From positions 62,001 through 126,000 of the forward strand of contig NZ_JAGGLR010000011.1 in NCBI RefSeq assembly GCF_017874715.1: a DNA stretch of 64,000 nucleotides, given 5' to 3'. This document shows, piece after piece, positions 33,408-42,357 of this stretch (positions are counted from its first letter, which is position 1; the number at the start of each line of letters is the position of its first letter). Source of the DNA: Streptomyces iranensis. Lineage in GTDB: Bacteria; Actinomycetota; Actinomycetes; Streptomycetales; Streptomycetaceae. A program made the position numbers and the translations under genes. The notes below the pieces were generated by a model. That model had not been told where the DNA came from, ran no database searches, and saw only the letters and a program-made list of their open reading frames with translations.

Positions 33408-34193
33408 ATGGCCACCGGCCGCACCTCCGCCCAGTTCATCACCGCACTCCGCGATCGTGAGCAGCTCATCGGCTACTGGTCCCTGCTCGATTCGCCGGTC
33501 GCCGCCGAGCGCCTCGCCCGCGTCGGCTACGACTACCTGGCCTTCGACGCCCAGCACGGTCTCTTCGGCTACCAGGGCATGCTGAACAACCTCCTCGCCA
33601 CCGACACCAAGGGCAGCACCGCCGTCGGCATGGTGCGCGTCGAGGCCAATGACCTCACCTACATCGGCAAGGCGCTCGACGCGGGGGCGAGCGCCGTGAT
33701 CGTCCCGATGATCGACAACGCCCAGGACGCCGCCGAGGCCGTGGCCGCAGTCCGCTACCCGCCGCTGGGCCGCCGCTCGTACGGCCCGATGCGCGCCCAG
33801 CTCCGCATCGGCCCGGACCCGGCCGACACGCACGATCAGACCGCCGTCCTCGCGATGATCGAGACGGCCGACGGCCTGGCCAACCTCGAGGAGATCTGCG
33901 CGACCCCCGGCCTGGACGGCGTCTACGTCGGCCCGTCCGATCTGCGCCTGGCCATCGGCGGCGCGACGTCCACCGACCCTGCCGTACAGGATGAGTTCGA
34001 GCAGGCCCTCGCCCGCGTCCGCGAGGCGGCCGAGGCGGTGGGCATCGCGGCCGGCATCCACAACGCCGACGGCGAGAGCGCCGCCCGTCGCCTCGCCGAA
34101 GGCTTCACGTTCGCGACGGTGGCGGCCGATGTCGTGCATCTCCAGCAGATCGCGACGTCCCACCTCCGGGCGGCACGCGGCGAGGCCCGCTGA
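33408..34193 (+). CDS. HpcH/HpaI-family class II aldolase, second copy
   Basis: This 261-residue pyruvate aldolase has the catalytic His50 in DAQHG, Arg77, metal ligands Glu152 (MIETADG) and Asp178 (GPSDLR), and DAGASAVIVPMID at 91-103. It differs widely from the copy at 5323 (DAQHG against DAEHG, longer insert after PPLGRRS), so it is not a recent duplication. In this operon, cleavage of a 4-hydroxy-2-oxo acid would give pyruvate plus an aldehyde that the aldo/keto reductase could take. The stop overlaps the next start (TGATG). Confidence 0.88.
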   Translation: MATGRTSAQFITALRDREQLIGYWSLLDSPVAAERLARVGYDYLAFDAQHGLFGYQGMLNNLLATDTKGSTAVGMVRVEANDLTYIGKALDAGASAVIVPMIDNAQDAAEAVAAVRYPPLGRRSYGPMRAQLRIGPDPADTHDQTAVLAMIETADGLANLEEICATPGLDGVYVGPSDLRLAIGGATSTDPAVQDEFEQALARVREAAEAVGIAAGIHNADGESAARRLAEGFTFATVAADVVHLQQIATSHLRAARGEAR

Positions 34194-35146
34194 TGCCGAC
34201 CACGCTCATCACGACGCCCACCTTCGCCCGGCATTCGGCGCGCCCCTGGCAGATCCTGGAGGAGGCCGGAGCGGGCCCCCTGCGCCCCCGCGAGGACGCG
34301 GCTCTGCCCACCGCCGAACTCCTGTCGTACGCGGCCCAGGCGGATGCGCTGATCGTCGGCATGGACCCGATCACCGCCGAGGTGATGGACGCCGCACCCC
34401 GCCTCAGGGTGATCGCCAAGCACGGGGTCGGCGTCGACACCATCGACATGGCCGCCGCCCACGCGCGCGCGATCCCGGTGGTGTGCGCGCCGGGCAGCAA
34501 CTCCCGAGCGGTGGCGGAGTACACCTTCGGTCTGCTGCTGTCCGCGACCCGCTCCCTGACCGCCTCGCACACCGCGGTGGCGGCGGGCGGCTGGCCGAAG
34601 CTGTTCGGCCCCGAACTGCACGGCAGGACGCTGGGCATCGTCGGCTTCGGCCGCATCGGCCGCCTGCTGGCCGGCTACGCCCGCGCCTTCGGGATGGACC
34701 TGCTCGCCCACGACCCGTACGTCCCCGAGGCCGACATCCGCGCGCACGGCGCCGAACCGGCCGCGCTCGACGCCCTGCTGGCGCGCGCCGACGCCGTCAG
34801 CCTGCACACTCCGCCCGACCCGTCCGGCACCCCGCTGCTCGACCGCTCCCGCCTGGCGGCGATGAAGCCGGGCGCGATCCTGGTCAACGCCGCGCGCGGC
34901 GGCCTCATCGACGAAGACGCGCTCGCCGACCTGCTCGGCTCCGGGCACCTCGGAGCCGCGGCCCTCGACGCGTTCAGCACCGAGCCGCTGCCCGCCGGCC
35001 ATCCGCTGCGCGAGGCCCCGCGCACCGTCCTCACCTCGCACATGGCCGCCTGCACGCCCGAGGCCAACCAGGCCATGGGCGCGATGGTGGCCGAGGACGT
35101 CGTCCGCGTACTGGCGGGTGAGGAGCCGCACCACCCGGCGCGCTGA
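34193..35146 (+). CDS. D-2-hydroxyacid dehydrogenase (phosphoglycerate dehydrogenase-like)
   Basis: This 317-residue NAD-dependent enzyme has the Rossmann motif GIVGFGRIGRLLAG and the catalytic residues Arg in NAARGGLIDEDAL, Glu in FSTEPLP and His in LTSHMA. An N-terminal catalytic half (KHGVGVDTIDMAAA) precedes the nucleotide domain. It interconverts a 2-oxo acid and a D-2-hydroxy acid. ATG 34193 overlaps the aldolase stop, so the two act in sequence: the dehydrogenase may form the oxo acid that the aldolase cleaves. Confidence 0.88.
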   Translation: MPTTLITTPTFARHSARPWQILEEAGAGPLRPREDAALPTAELLSYAAQADALIVGMDPITAEVMDAAPRLRVIAKHGVGVDTIDMAAAHARAIPVVCAPGSNSRAVAEYTFGLLLSATRSLTASHTAVAAGGWPKLFGPELHGRTLGIVGFGRIGRLLAGYARAFGMDLLAHDPYVPEADIRAHGAEPAALDALLARADAVSLHTPPDPSGTPLLDRSRLAAMKPGAILVNAARGGLIDEDALADLLGSGHLGAAALDAFSTEPLPAGHPLREAPRTVLTSHMAACTPEANQAMGAMVAEDVVRVLAGEEPHHPAR

Positions 35147-35244
35147 GACGCGGTGGCACACGGCGCCACGACACGCCCCCACACGACCCCTGTCCCCATT
35201 CCGGACACCGGCGACGGCGCCGGAAGATCCCCTAAGGACCCGCT

Positions 35245-36672
35245 ATGTCCACCACGACCGACGGCGCCACGGCGGCGCCGCCACCCGCGCAGGCCGACCC
35301 GTACGCGCTGCGCGCCGAAGACGCCCGCCCGGCCCCCGAGACCTTCCGCGGCCGACTGCGCCACCTCGGCCCCGGGCTCGTGCTGTCCGCCGCCGTCGTC
35401 GGCTCCGGTGAGCTGATCACCACCACCTCGCTCGGTGCGAAGGCCGGGTTCGCCCTGCTGTGGCTGGTGATCGTCTCGACCGCGGTCAAGGTGTGGGTGC
35501 AGATGGAGCTGGCCCGCTGGACCATCCTCAACGGGCGGCCCGCGCTCGACGGGTTCCGCGACGTCGGCCCCCGGATCGGCCGGCTGAGCTGGATCAACTG
35601 GCTCTGGATCGGCATGGACTTCGCCAAGATGTTCCAGCGCGGCGGCATCATCGGAGGCACCGCCGCCGCCTGCTCGATCCTGCTGCCGATCCACGGGGGC
35701 TCGCTGAGCACATCGTCGCTGACGATCTGGGCCCTCATCGTGACCGGCGCCGCCATCCTCATCCTGCAGACGGGCAAGTACCCCGTCGTCGAGCGGGTCG
35801 AGATCGTCGGCATCACCCTCAAGACGATCATCACCTTCGGTCTGGCCCTCGCCCTGCCGTTCACCGCCTTCGGATACGGCCCCGAGCAGTTCGCCGACGG
35901 GCTGAGCTTCCAGATCCCCGCGGGCACGGTCGGCATCGCGCTCGCCATGTTCGGGATCACCGGTGTCGGCGCCGACGAGATGACGACGTACACCTACTGG
36001 TGCCTGGAGAAGGGCTACGCCCGCTGGACCGGCCCCGACGACGGCAGCGAGCAGCGCGCCCGGCGGGCCGAGGGCTGGCTCAAGGTCATGCGGCTCGACG
36101 TGGGCGTCTCCTGGGTCGTGTGCACCATCTGCACCCTGTCCTTCTACGTGATCGGCGCCTCGGTGCTCCATCCGCAGGGCCTGGTGCCCGAGGGCAACGA
36201 CATGATCACCACGCTGTCGCACATCTACACCGACACGCTCGGCCCATGGGCGGAGTACCTGTTCCTGGGCGGCGCGATCGCCGTCCTCTTCTCGGTCACC
36301 GTGGCCTCGTCGGCCAGCGTTCCCCGCCTGTGGACCAACACCCTCGGGCTGCTCGGAGTGGTCGACTGGCACGACATGCGCGTCCGCACGCGCACCATCC
36401 GCATCCTCACCTGCTGTCTGCCCCCGGTGTGGATGTGCATCTTCCTGTGGGTCCAGTCCCCGGTCCTGATGGTGCAGATCGGCGGCATCGGCGGTGGCAT
36501 CTTCCTGCTCGCGGTCGTCGTCGCGGTCTGGCGCCTGCGCTACACCGGGGTTCCGCCCCGCTTCCGCGCCAACCCGTGGCTGACCGCCGCCCTCGTCCTG
36601 AGCAGTGTGGCGATCGCCTTCCTCGGGGTGTACGGAGTGCTCGACACGCTCGAGCTCACGCCCGGGAGCTGA
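35245..36672 (+). CDS. Nramp-superfamily transporter lacking the metal-binding motifs
   Basis: This 475-residue protein has about eleven membrane helices. Helix 1 has GPGLVLSAAVVGSGELITTT where metal-transporting Nramp proteins have the DPGN metal motif. Helix 6 has GITGVGADEMTTYTYW where they have M-P-H. Both unwound-helix metal sites are therefore replaced, although the overall fold (GPG start, Q/G-rich helix 3) is retained. A substrate other than Mn2+/Fe2+, perhaps the organic acid handled by the adjacent enzymes, is a reasonable inference. It is co-directional with the hydroxyacid operon, 98 bp downstream. Confidence 0.75.
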   Translation: MSTTTDGATAAPPPAQADPYALRAEDARPAPETFRGRLRHLGPGLVLSAAVVGSGELITTTSLGAKAGFALLWLVIVSTAVKVWVQMELARWTILNGRPALDGFRDVGPRIGRLSWINWLWIGMDFAKMFQRGGIIGGTAAACSILLPIHGGSLSTSSLTIWALIVTGAAILILQTGKYPVVERVEIVGITLKTIITFGLALALPFTAFGYGPEQFADGLSFQIPAGTVGIALAMFGITGVGADEMTTYTYWCLEKGYARWTGPDDGSEQRARRAEGWLKVMRLDVGVSWVVCTICTLSFYVIGASVLHPQGLVPEGNDMITTLSHIYTDTLGPWAEYLFLGGAIAVLFSVTVASSASVPRLWTNTLGLLGVVDWHDMRVRTRTIRILTCCLPPVWMCIFLWVQSPVLMVQIGGIGGGIFLLAVVVAVWRLRYTGVPPRFRANPWLTAALVLSSVAIAFLGVYGVLDTLELTPGS

Positions 36673-36767
36673 ACCGGCGGCGAGATGTGCTCGGGGCGTT
36701 GGTGGTGAACTGCCGCTTTCCCACGCCGAGGCGAAAGGGCCATCGGCGCCACGGTACGCTTCGGACC

Positions 36768-37343
36768 ATGTCAGCATTCCGGCTCTCGACGACGTCGTAC
36801 GTGGTTCTCGGGATGGTCGCCATGCGTGGCCCGTCCACCCCCTACGACCTCAAGCGCGCGATCGGCCGGTCTGTGGGCTACTTCTGGAACTTCCCGCACG
36901 CTCAGCTGTACGCGGAGCCCAAAAGGCTTCAGGGGGCCGGGTTTCTGGACGTGCACGAGGAGGACACCGGGCGGCGGCGCAAGATCTACACGATCACCGA
37001 GGCGGGCGACGCCGCGCTGCGGGACTGGCTGGCCGAGCCGGTCAAGGAGCACTTCGAACTACGCGACATCGCGGAGATCAAGCTCTTCTTCAACGAGTTG
37101 GCGGAGCCGGACGACGTGGCGCGCCTCGCCCGGGACCAGATCGAGCAGCACGAGCGGCGCATCGCGGAGTACGAGGAGATGCAGCGCCGTTACGGCGGGA
37201 TCGAAGGGGTCTCCAGCCGTATGGTCACCCTCGAGCTCGGCCTGGGCATGGAATACGCCGCGCGCGAGTTCTGGCGCGGTGTCCAGGAACGCGTCGAGCG
37301 CGGTGAGTTCTCGTCCATGAAGAGGCGGCCGACGGCCCGGTAG
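36768..37343 (+). CDS. PadR-family transcriptional regulator
   Basis: This 191-residue PadR protein has an N-terminal winged helix (YVVLGMVAMRGPSTPYDLKR, then LYAEPKRLQGAGFLDVHEED) and a C-terminal coiled domain with a PadR_C-type helix (RDQIEQHERRIAEYEEMQRR). PadR proteins respond to phenolic acids. It follows the Nramp-like gene by 95 bp and is closed by a strong terminator. It may control the preceding operon or the acyl-CoA ligase operon downstream. I saw no obvious inverted repeat in its own leader. Confidence 0.85.
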   Translation: MSAFRLSTTSYVVLGMVAMRGPSTPYDLKRAIGRSVGYFWNFPHAQLYAEPKRLQGAGFLDVHEEDTGRRRKIYTITEAGDAALRDWLAEPVKEHFELRDIAEIKLFFNELAEPDDVARLARDQIEQHERRIAEYEEMQRRYGGIEGVSSRMVTLELGLGMEYAAREFWRGVQERVERGEFSSMKRRPTAR

Positions 37344-37362
37344 GACCGGCGCACAATAACAC

Positions 37363-37389
37363 GCCGCCATGCCCGCAGGGCATGGCGGC
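37363..37389 (+). terminator. Rho-independent terminator
   Basis: GCCGCCATGCCC and GGGCATGGCGGC form a perfect 12-bp stem with a GCA triloop, followed by TTTCGTCTT. It closes the transcript carrying the PadR gene and isolates the next operon. Confidence 0.88.
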
Positions 37390-37444
37390 TTTCGTCTTAC
37401 AGGCATGCCCAGAAGCGTGGTCGTCGTCTCCAGACTCCAGACCG

Positions 37445-37504
37445 TTGACACCTTCCTCAGGTCGGCGTAGCTTCCAACCCCAACGATAGTCCGAATCATA
37501 CGGT
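37445..37504 (+). promoter_or_regulatory. Promoter of the acyl-CoA ligase/Mo-hydroxylase operon
   Basis: TTGACA (37445-37450), a 17-bp spacer and TAGCTT (37468-37473, followed by CC) form a near-consensus vegetative promoter. CATACGGT lies downstream at 37497-37504. The same elements occur in the promoter of the LarA-family operon (45986-46048). The start codon of the ligase is 73 bp beyond CATACGGT. Confidence 0.75.
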
Positions 37505-37576
37505 GCGACTCGCACTGTGCGATGGGGAAGCTTCCGCCGAGCGCCGGCAGGCGCATGTGGAATGGAGAGGACCGCG

Positions 37577-39130
37577 ATGGATCTGAGCACGGTTCTGCGC
37601 TGGACAGCCGAGCGCCATCCGCGTCGCCGGGCTGTCGGTGGCAGGACCCCGATGACGTACGGACAGTGGGACGGCCACACCAATCAGCTGGCACGGGCGA
37701 TGGCCGAGCTCGGTGTCCGTCCGCGGGAACGGGTGGTGCTCCTGAGTACCGGAGGCGAACCGCTGGCCAGCCTCCATCTCGCGGCGCAGAAGCTGGGAGC
37801 CGTCTCCGTACCCCTGTCCTTCCGCCTCGGCCCCTCGGAACTCGCCTACTGCATATCCGACGCGGAGCCGGCGCTGGTGATCGCCGACGACTCCACCTCG
37901 GCTCTCGCGCAGGAGGCGCTCGCCTCCGTCGAGGCGGTTCCGTGGATCCGCTCGGGAGACCCGGCCGAGGCGACCATCGAGCGCCTGGCGCGTGACCAGC
38001 CGGACGGACCGCTCGACGTCCGGGTGTCCGAGCGGGACATCAGCGTCATGCTGTACACCTCGGGGACCACGGGCCGGCCCAAGGGTGTGCCGCGCACGCA
38101 CAGCGCCGAGTTCCACGCCTCGGTCGCCCACCTGCTGCAGAGCGGACAGTCACTTTTCGACACGACGCTCGGCGTGATGCCGCTGTTCCACACCATGGGA
38201 CTGCGCACGCTCATCGCCACCGTCGTCGCCGCGGGCACCTGGGTTCCCCAGACGAAGTTCGACGCCGAGGAGATGCTCGACCTCATCGCCCAGGAGGAGA
38301 TCAGTTCGCTCTACCTGGTGCCCACCGTCTACTGGTCGCTGCTGCGCACCGGCCGTCTGGGGGAGGCCACATCCGTGCGCAAGCTGGCCTACGCGGGCGC
38401 TTCGATGACTCCGACGCTGGTGAAGCGGTTGGTGGACACGCTGCGGCCGGAGTCCTTCGTCAACCACTTCGGATCCACCGAGATCTACACCTTCACCGTC
38501 GGGACCGACGTCATCGCGAAGCCGGGATGCGCGGGCCGGGCGGGGGTCTTCTCCCGGGTCCGCCTGGTGGAGCCGTTCCCGGACGCCCCGCCCGATGCCG
38601 AGGTGGCGCCGGGCGAGCAGGGACAGATCGCCGTCTCCATGGGCAACCCGGATGCCTTCGCCGGATACTGGCACCGGCCCGACGCGAACACCAAGTCGAT
38701 CCGCGGCGGCTGGTACTTCCCCGGTGACCTCGCCGTCGCCGACGAGGACGGCGACCTGTGGGTCACCGGACGCGTCGACGACATGATCAACTCCGGGGGC
38801 GAGAACATCTATCCGGACGAGATCGAGGACAAGCTGATCGGCTGTCCGGTGATCAGCGAGGTCGTCGTCGTCGGGCTCCCCGACGACCGCTGGGGGCAGG
38901 CCGCCACCGCCTTCTTCGTCCCCGAGAGCGGGACGACCCCCGACCACGCGCTGACCGAGCTCCGCTCCTATGTGCGCGAAGGCTCCGGGCTGCCGTCCCT
39001 CAAACGCCCCAAGCGGCTCATCGCCGTCGAGGAAATCCCGAAGTCGGGGGCCGGCAAGATCCTCCGCCGTCGGCTGAGCTCCGGCGACTACCGCTCGCTG
39101 GCCGACAGCGACACCGCGACAGACAGGTGA
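37577..39130 (+). CDS. AMP-forming acyl-CoA synthetase/ligase
   Basis: This 517-residue adenylate-forming enzyme activates a carboxylic acid to its CoA thioester. The P-loop-like YTSGTTGRPKGVPRTH, the aromatic NHFGSTEIYTF, the hinge region GDLAVADEDGDLWVTGRVDD, the INSGGENIYPDEIE motif and the catalytic lysine in PKSGAGKILRR are all present. ATG 37577 has a GGAGAGGA site. Length and motifs resemble the benzoate/cyclohexanecarboxylate and medium-chain branches. It is first in an operon with a Mo-hydroxylase and an enoyl-CoA hydratase, so the substrate is probably an aromatic or alicyclic acid processed as its CoA ester. Confidence 0.88.
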   Translation: MDLSTVLRWTAERHPRRRAVGGRTPMTYGQWDGHTNQLARAMAELGVRPRERVVLLSTGGEPLASLHLAAQKLGAVSVPLSFRLGPSELAYCISDAEPALVIADDSTSALAQEALASVEAVPWIRSGDPAEATIERLARDQPDGPLDVRVSERDISVMLYTSGTTGRPKGVPRTHSAEFHASVAHLLQSGQSLFDTTLGVMPLFHTMGLRTLIATVVAAGTWVPQTKFDAEEMLDLIAQEEISSLYLVPTVYWSLLRTGRLGEATSVRKLAYAGASMTPTLVKRLVDTLRPESFVNHFGSTEIYTFTVGTDVIAKPGCAGRAGVFSRVRLVEPFPDAPPDAEVAPGEQGQIAVSMGNPDAFAGYWHRPDANTKSIRGGWYFPGDLAVADEDGDLWVTGRVDDMINSGGENIYPDEIEDKLIGCPVISEVVVVGLPDDRWGQAATAFFVPESGTTPDHALTELRSYVREGSGLPSLKRPKRLIAVEEIPKSGAGKILRRRLSSGDYRSLADSDTATDR

Positions 39131-41568
39131 ACCACGTGACCGCGACCACGGAACGGCCGGGGCGGCCGACCGCACGGATCGAGGACCCCGCACTGCTCAC
39201 CGGCCGGGGCCGCTTCCTCGACGACCTCGACCCGCTGCCGGGCACCCTGACCGCCGCGGTCGTCCGGAGCCCGCACCCGCACGCCCGCATCCGCGGCGTA
39301 CGTCTCGAACGGGCGCGGCGGCACCCCGGTGTCGCCGCCGTGATCGGTCCCGATGAGGTCGCCGAGACACTGCGGCCGTTCCCGCTCTCCCTCAAGACGC
39401 CCATGCCGTACTACCCGACGGGCACCGACAAGGTCCGGTTCGTCGGTGAACCGGTCGCCGTGGTGGTGGCGGCGGACCGCTACCTCGCGGAGGACGCCGC
39501 CGAACTCGTCGAGATCGACTACGAGCCGCTGCCCCCGGTGGTCGACGTCGAGAAGGCCCTCCTGCCCGACGCCCCGCGGCTGCACGAGGGCGCCGATGGC
39601 AATGTGGCGACCGATCGGGACTTTGAATTCGGCGATGTGGACGGCCACTTCGCCACCGCCGACCACGTGGTGAAGGGCAAGTACACCTTCCCGCGGTACT
39701 CGTCCACCCCGATGGAGTGCTACGCGGTCGTCGCCCACTGGCAGGACGAGGCCGATGGACCGGCCGTTCAGGCGTGGGCGAACTTCCACGGCCCGTTCTC
39801 CATGGTCCCGGTGCTGGCCGGGGCGCTGGGCGTACCCGCCTCACGCGTCCGGCTGATGATCCCGTCCGACAACGGCGGCAGCTTCGGCATCAAGGCCGGC
39901 ATCTACCCCTATGTGGCCCTGATGGCGCTGGCCAGCAAGTACGCCGGCCGCCCGGTGCGCTGGACCGAGGACCGCATCGAGCACATGCTCGCGAGCTCCG
40001 CCGGATCCGACCGCGTGATGTGGTTCGAAGCGGCGGTCTCCGCCGACGGCGAGGTGCGGGCACTCCGCGCGGATCTGGTGGACAACGTCGGCGCGTATCT
40101 CCGCCCGCCGGAGCCCAGCACGCTGTACCGCTGCTTCGGCAACATCACCGGCGCGTACACGATCGACGCCGTGCGGATCCGCTCCCGCGCGGTCGTGACC
40201 AACAAGACACCCACCGGACTCAACCGTGGATTCGGCGGCCAGCAGCTGTACTTCGGCCTGGAGCGGCTGATGGACAAGATCGCCGAGGTCTGCGACCTGG
40301 ACCCGGTCGAGCTGCGGCAGCGCAACCTGGTGGGCAGTGAGGACTTCCCGTACGCCACTCCGACCGGCGGCGTCTACGACTCGGGCGACTACCAGCGCGC
40401 GCTGGAGATGCTGCTGAAAAACGCCGACTACCAGGCACTCCGCGAGGAGCAGCGCGCGGCGCGGGAGCGCGGTGAGTACTACGGCATCGGCGTCGCCACC
40501 ATCGTCGACCCGTCGGCGACCAACATCGGCTATGTCAGCCTGGCCACCCCGGCCGAACAGCGCACGGCGGGGCGCGGCAAGTCCGGCTCCACCGAGCACG
40601 TACGCGTCAGCGTCGACCTCAACGGCATCGTGTCCGTCCTGCTGGGCACCGTGCCACAGGGGCAGGGCCACGCCACGGTCGCCCAGGCCGTGGTCGCCGA
40701 ACAGCTCGGGCTGCCGCTGGACCAGGTCCGTCCGGTGGTCGAGATGGACACCGCCACCACCCCCTGGACGGTGACCTCCGGCAGCTACTCGTCGCGGTTC
40801 GCCCCCCTGCTGACCAGCGCGCTGGTCGAGGCCGGCGAGAAGCTGGCCGAGACCGTCAAGGTCGCCGGTGCCACCTTGCTGGACGTCCCGCCGGACGAGG
40901 TGGAACTCGCCGACGGCCAAGTCCGGCTCCGGGACGAGCCCGAACGGTCGGTGCTGTTCCGGCACGCGGCCGGGCTGGTCCACTGGGACCCCGGAGCGCT
41001 GCCCGAGGGCACCACCGCGCGGCTGTACGAGGAGGCCGCCTTCACACCCCCTCAGTCGAAGGCCGCCGGCCGGAACGACCAGATCAACTCGAGCCTGTGC
41101 TACGGATTCGTCGCCGAGCTCGCCACCGTGACGATCGACGCCGAGACCCGGCAGCTCCGGCTCGAGAAGGTGGTGACCGTGCACGACCCGGGAACCATCC
41201 TCAACCCCACGCTTCTCGAAGGCCAGATCCACGGCGCGCTCGCACACGCCATAGGCGGTGCGATGTTCGAGGAGATGCGTTACACCGACGCCGGACAACC
41301 GACGGCCACGTTCATGGACTATCTGTGTCCCACGACGGCCGAGACACGGTACGCGCTCAACAGCGACCACCTCGAGACCCCCTCACCCCTCACCCGCCTC
41401 GGCGCGAAGGGCTGCGGTGAGGGCAGCAGCATGAGCCTTCCCGTCGCGATCGCCAACGCGGTCGCCGACGCGCTCGCTCCGGCGGGCGTGGACATCACCA
41501 CCCTTCCTCTGCACGGCAATGTGCTCAACGAGCTGCTCAATGACACTGACAATGAAAGGGACCTGTGA
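39127..41568 (+). CDS. Xanthine dehydrogenase-family molybdopterin-binding (large) subunit
   Basis: This 813-residue protein is the molybdenum subunit of a hydroxylase: the N-terminal domain begins RIEDPALLTGRGRFLDDLDP. The molybdopterin motifs GLNRGFGGQQLYFG and VPQGQGHATVAQAVV follow, and the active-site glutamate lies in GAKGCGEGSS near the C-terminus. The CO dehydrogenase signature AYRCSFR is absent, so it is not a CO oxidiser. It hydroxylates a carbon with water as the oxygen source. GTG 39127 overlaps the ligase stop; GTG 39136 is an alternative. Its partners are the FAD protein at 42358 and the fused FeS protein at 43251. Confidence 0.88.
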   Translation: MNHVTATTERPGRPTARIEDPALLTGRGRFLDDLDPLPGTLTAAVVRSPHPHARIRGVRLERARRHPGVAAVIGPDEVAETLRPFPLSLKTPMPYYPTGTDKVRFVGEPVAVVVAADRYLAEDAAELVEIDYEPLPPVVDVEKALLPDAPRLHEGADGNVATDRDFEFGDVDGHFATADHVVKGKYTFPRYSSTPMECYAVVAHWQDEADGPAVQAWANFHGPFSMVPVLAGALGVPASRVRLMIPSDNGGSFGIKAGIYPYVALMALASKYAGRPVRWTEDRIEHMLASSAGSDRVMWFEAAVSADGEVRALRADLVDNVGAYLRPPEPSTLYRCFGNITGAYTIDAVRIRSRAVVTNKTPTGLNRGFGGQQLYFGLERLMDKIAEVCDLDPVELRQRNLVGSEDFPYATPTGGVYDSGDYQRALEMLLKNADYQALREEQRAARERGEYYGIGVATIVDPSATNIGYVSLATPAEQRTAGRGKSGSTEHVRVSVDLNGIVSVLLGTVPQGQGHATVAQAVVAEQLGLPLDQVRPVVEMDTATTPWTVTSGSYSSRFAPLLTSALVEAGEKLAETVKVAGATLLDVPPDEVELADGQVRLRDEPERSVLFRHAAGLVHWDPGALPEGTTARLYEEAAFTPPQSKAAGRNDQINSSLCYGFVAELATVTIDAETRQLRLEKVVTVHDPGTILNPTLLEGQIHGALAHAIGGAMFEEMRYTDAGQPTATFMDYLCPTTAETRYALNSDHLETPSPLTRLGAKGCGEGSSMSLPVAIANAVADALAPAGVDITTLPLHGNVLNELLNDTDNERDL

Positions 41569-41569
41569 C

Positions 41570-42349
41570 ATGGCACTGACCGGAGGCCGGATCAGGCTGG
41601 ACCACGGCCACGACGGACGTGTCGCCTACCTGACCCTCGATCACGGCAAATACAACATCGTCACCATGGAGACCCGCCAGGCGATGGCCGACCGGTTCGC
41701 CGAGGTCGACGCGGACGAGAGCGTCCAGGTCGTGGTCGTCCGGGGCGAGGGCGAGCACTTCACCTCGGGCGGCGACATCCCCGGCTTCATGGAGATGGAG
41801 CCCGTCGACTTCACCGATCTGGGCCAGAACATCACGGCACCGTCCCGCAGCCCGAAGCCGGTCATCACCGCGGTCGACGGCTACTGCTTCGGCGTCGGCT
41901 TCGAGCTCGCGCTGTCCACGGACATCCGTATCGCCACCGAGCGCAGCGAGTTCGCCCTTCCGGAGATGCGTCTGGGCATGATCCCCGGCTCCGGCGGCAC
42001 CCAGCGCCTCGCCCGGCTCATCGGTCTCTCCCGCGCCAAGTACCACGTCATGACCGCGACCCGCATCACGGCGCGGCAGGCCGGGGACTGGGGCCTGGTA
42101 TCGGCCGTGCTGCCCGATCGCGCGGCGCTGGACGCGGAGGTCGAACGGGTGGTGAAGACCATGCTGGGCTACTCGCCACTGGCCCTGCGCACCGCCAAGG
42201 AGGTGCTCGACAAGGGGATCGACGCACCGCTCTACTCGGGGATCGAGCTGGAGCGCAAGGCGTACGCGATGCTGCGGTCGAGCCACGACTTCGCCGAGGG
42301 CGTCGCCGCGTTCGGCGAGAAGCGGGCCCCGAAGTTCCAGGGCCGGTGA
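41570..42349 (+). CDS. Enoyl-CoA hydratase/isomerase-family protein
   Basis: This 259-residue crotonase-fold enzyme keeps both catalytic glutamates of true hydratases: Glu112 (FGVGFELALSTDI) and Glu132 (ALPEMRLGMIPGSGGTQRL). The oxyanion-hole segment is HFTSGGDIPGF. It probably hydrates an enoyl-CoA, but ring-cleaving crotonases look similar. It sits between the large and medium subunits of the Mo-hydroxylase, one base after the former's stop, which ties the hydroxylase to a CoA-thioester pathway. ATG 41570 follows an AAGGG site. Confidence 0.9.
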   Translation: MALTGGRIRLDHGHDGRVAYLTLDHGKYNIVTMETRQAMADRFAEVDADESVQVVVVRGEGEHFTSGGDIPGFMEMEPVDFTDLGQNITAPSRSPKPVITAVDGYCFGVGFELALSTDIRIATERSEFALPEMRLGMIPGSGGTQRLARLIGLSRAKYHVMTATRITARQAGDWGLVSAVLPDRAALDAEVERVVKTMLGYSPLALRTAKEVLDKGIDAPLYSGIELERKAYAMLRSSHDFAEGVAAFGEKRAPKFQGR

Positions 42350-42357
42350 TCTGATTC

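Noticed and set aside
34675..36777. 700-codon open frame on the minus strand
   Set aside because: It is antisense to the hydroxyacid dehydrogenase and Nramp-like genes and has the biased composition of a reverse-strand shadow.
39841..41370. 509-codon open frame opposite the Mo-hydroxylase
   Set aside because: It is antisense to the molybdopterin subunit with no motif or ribosome site.
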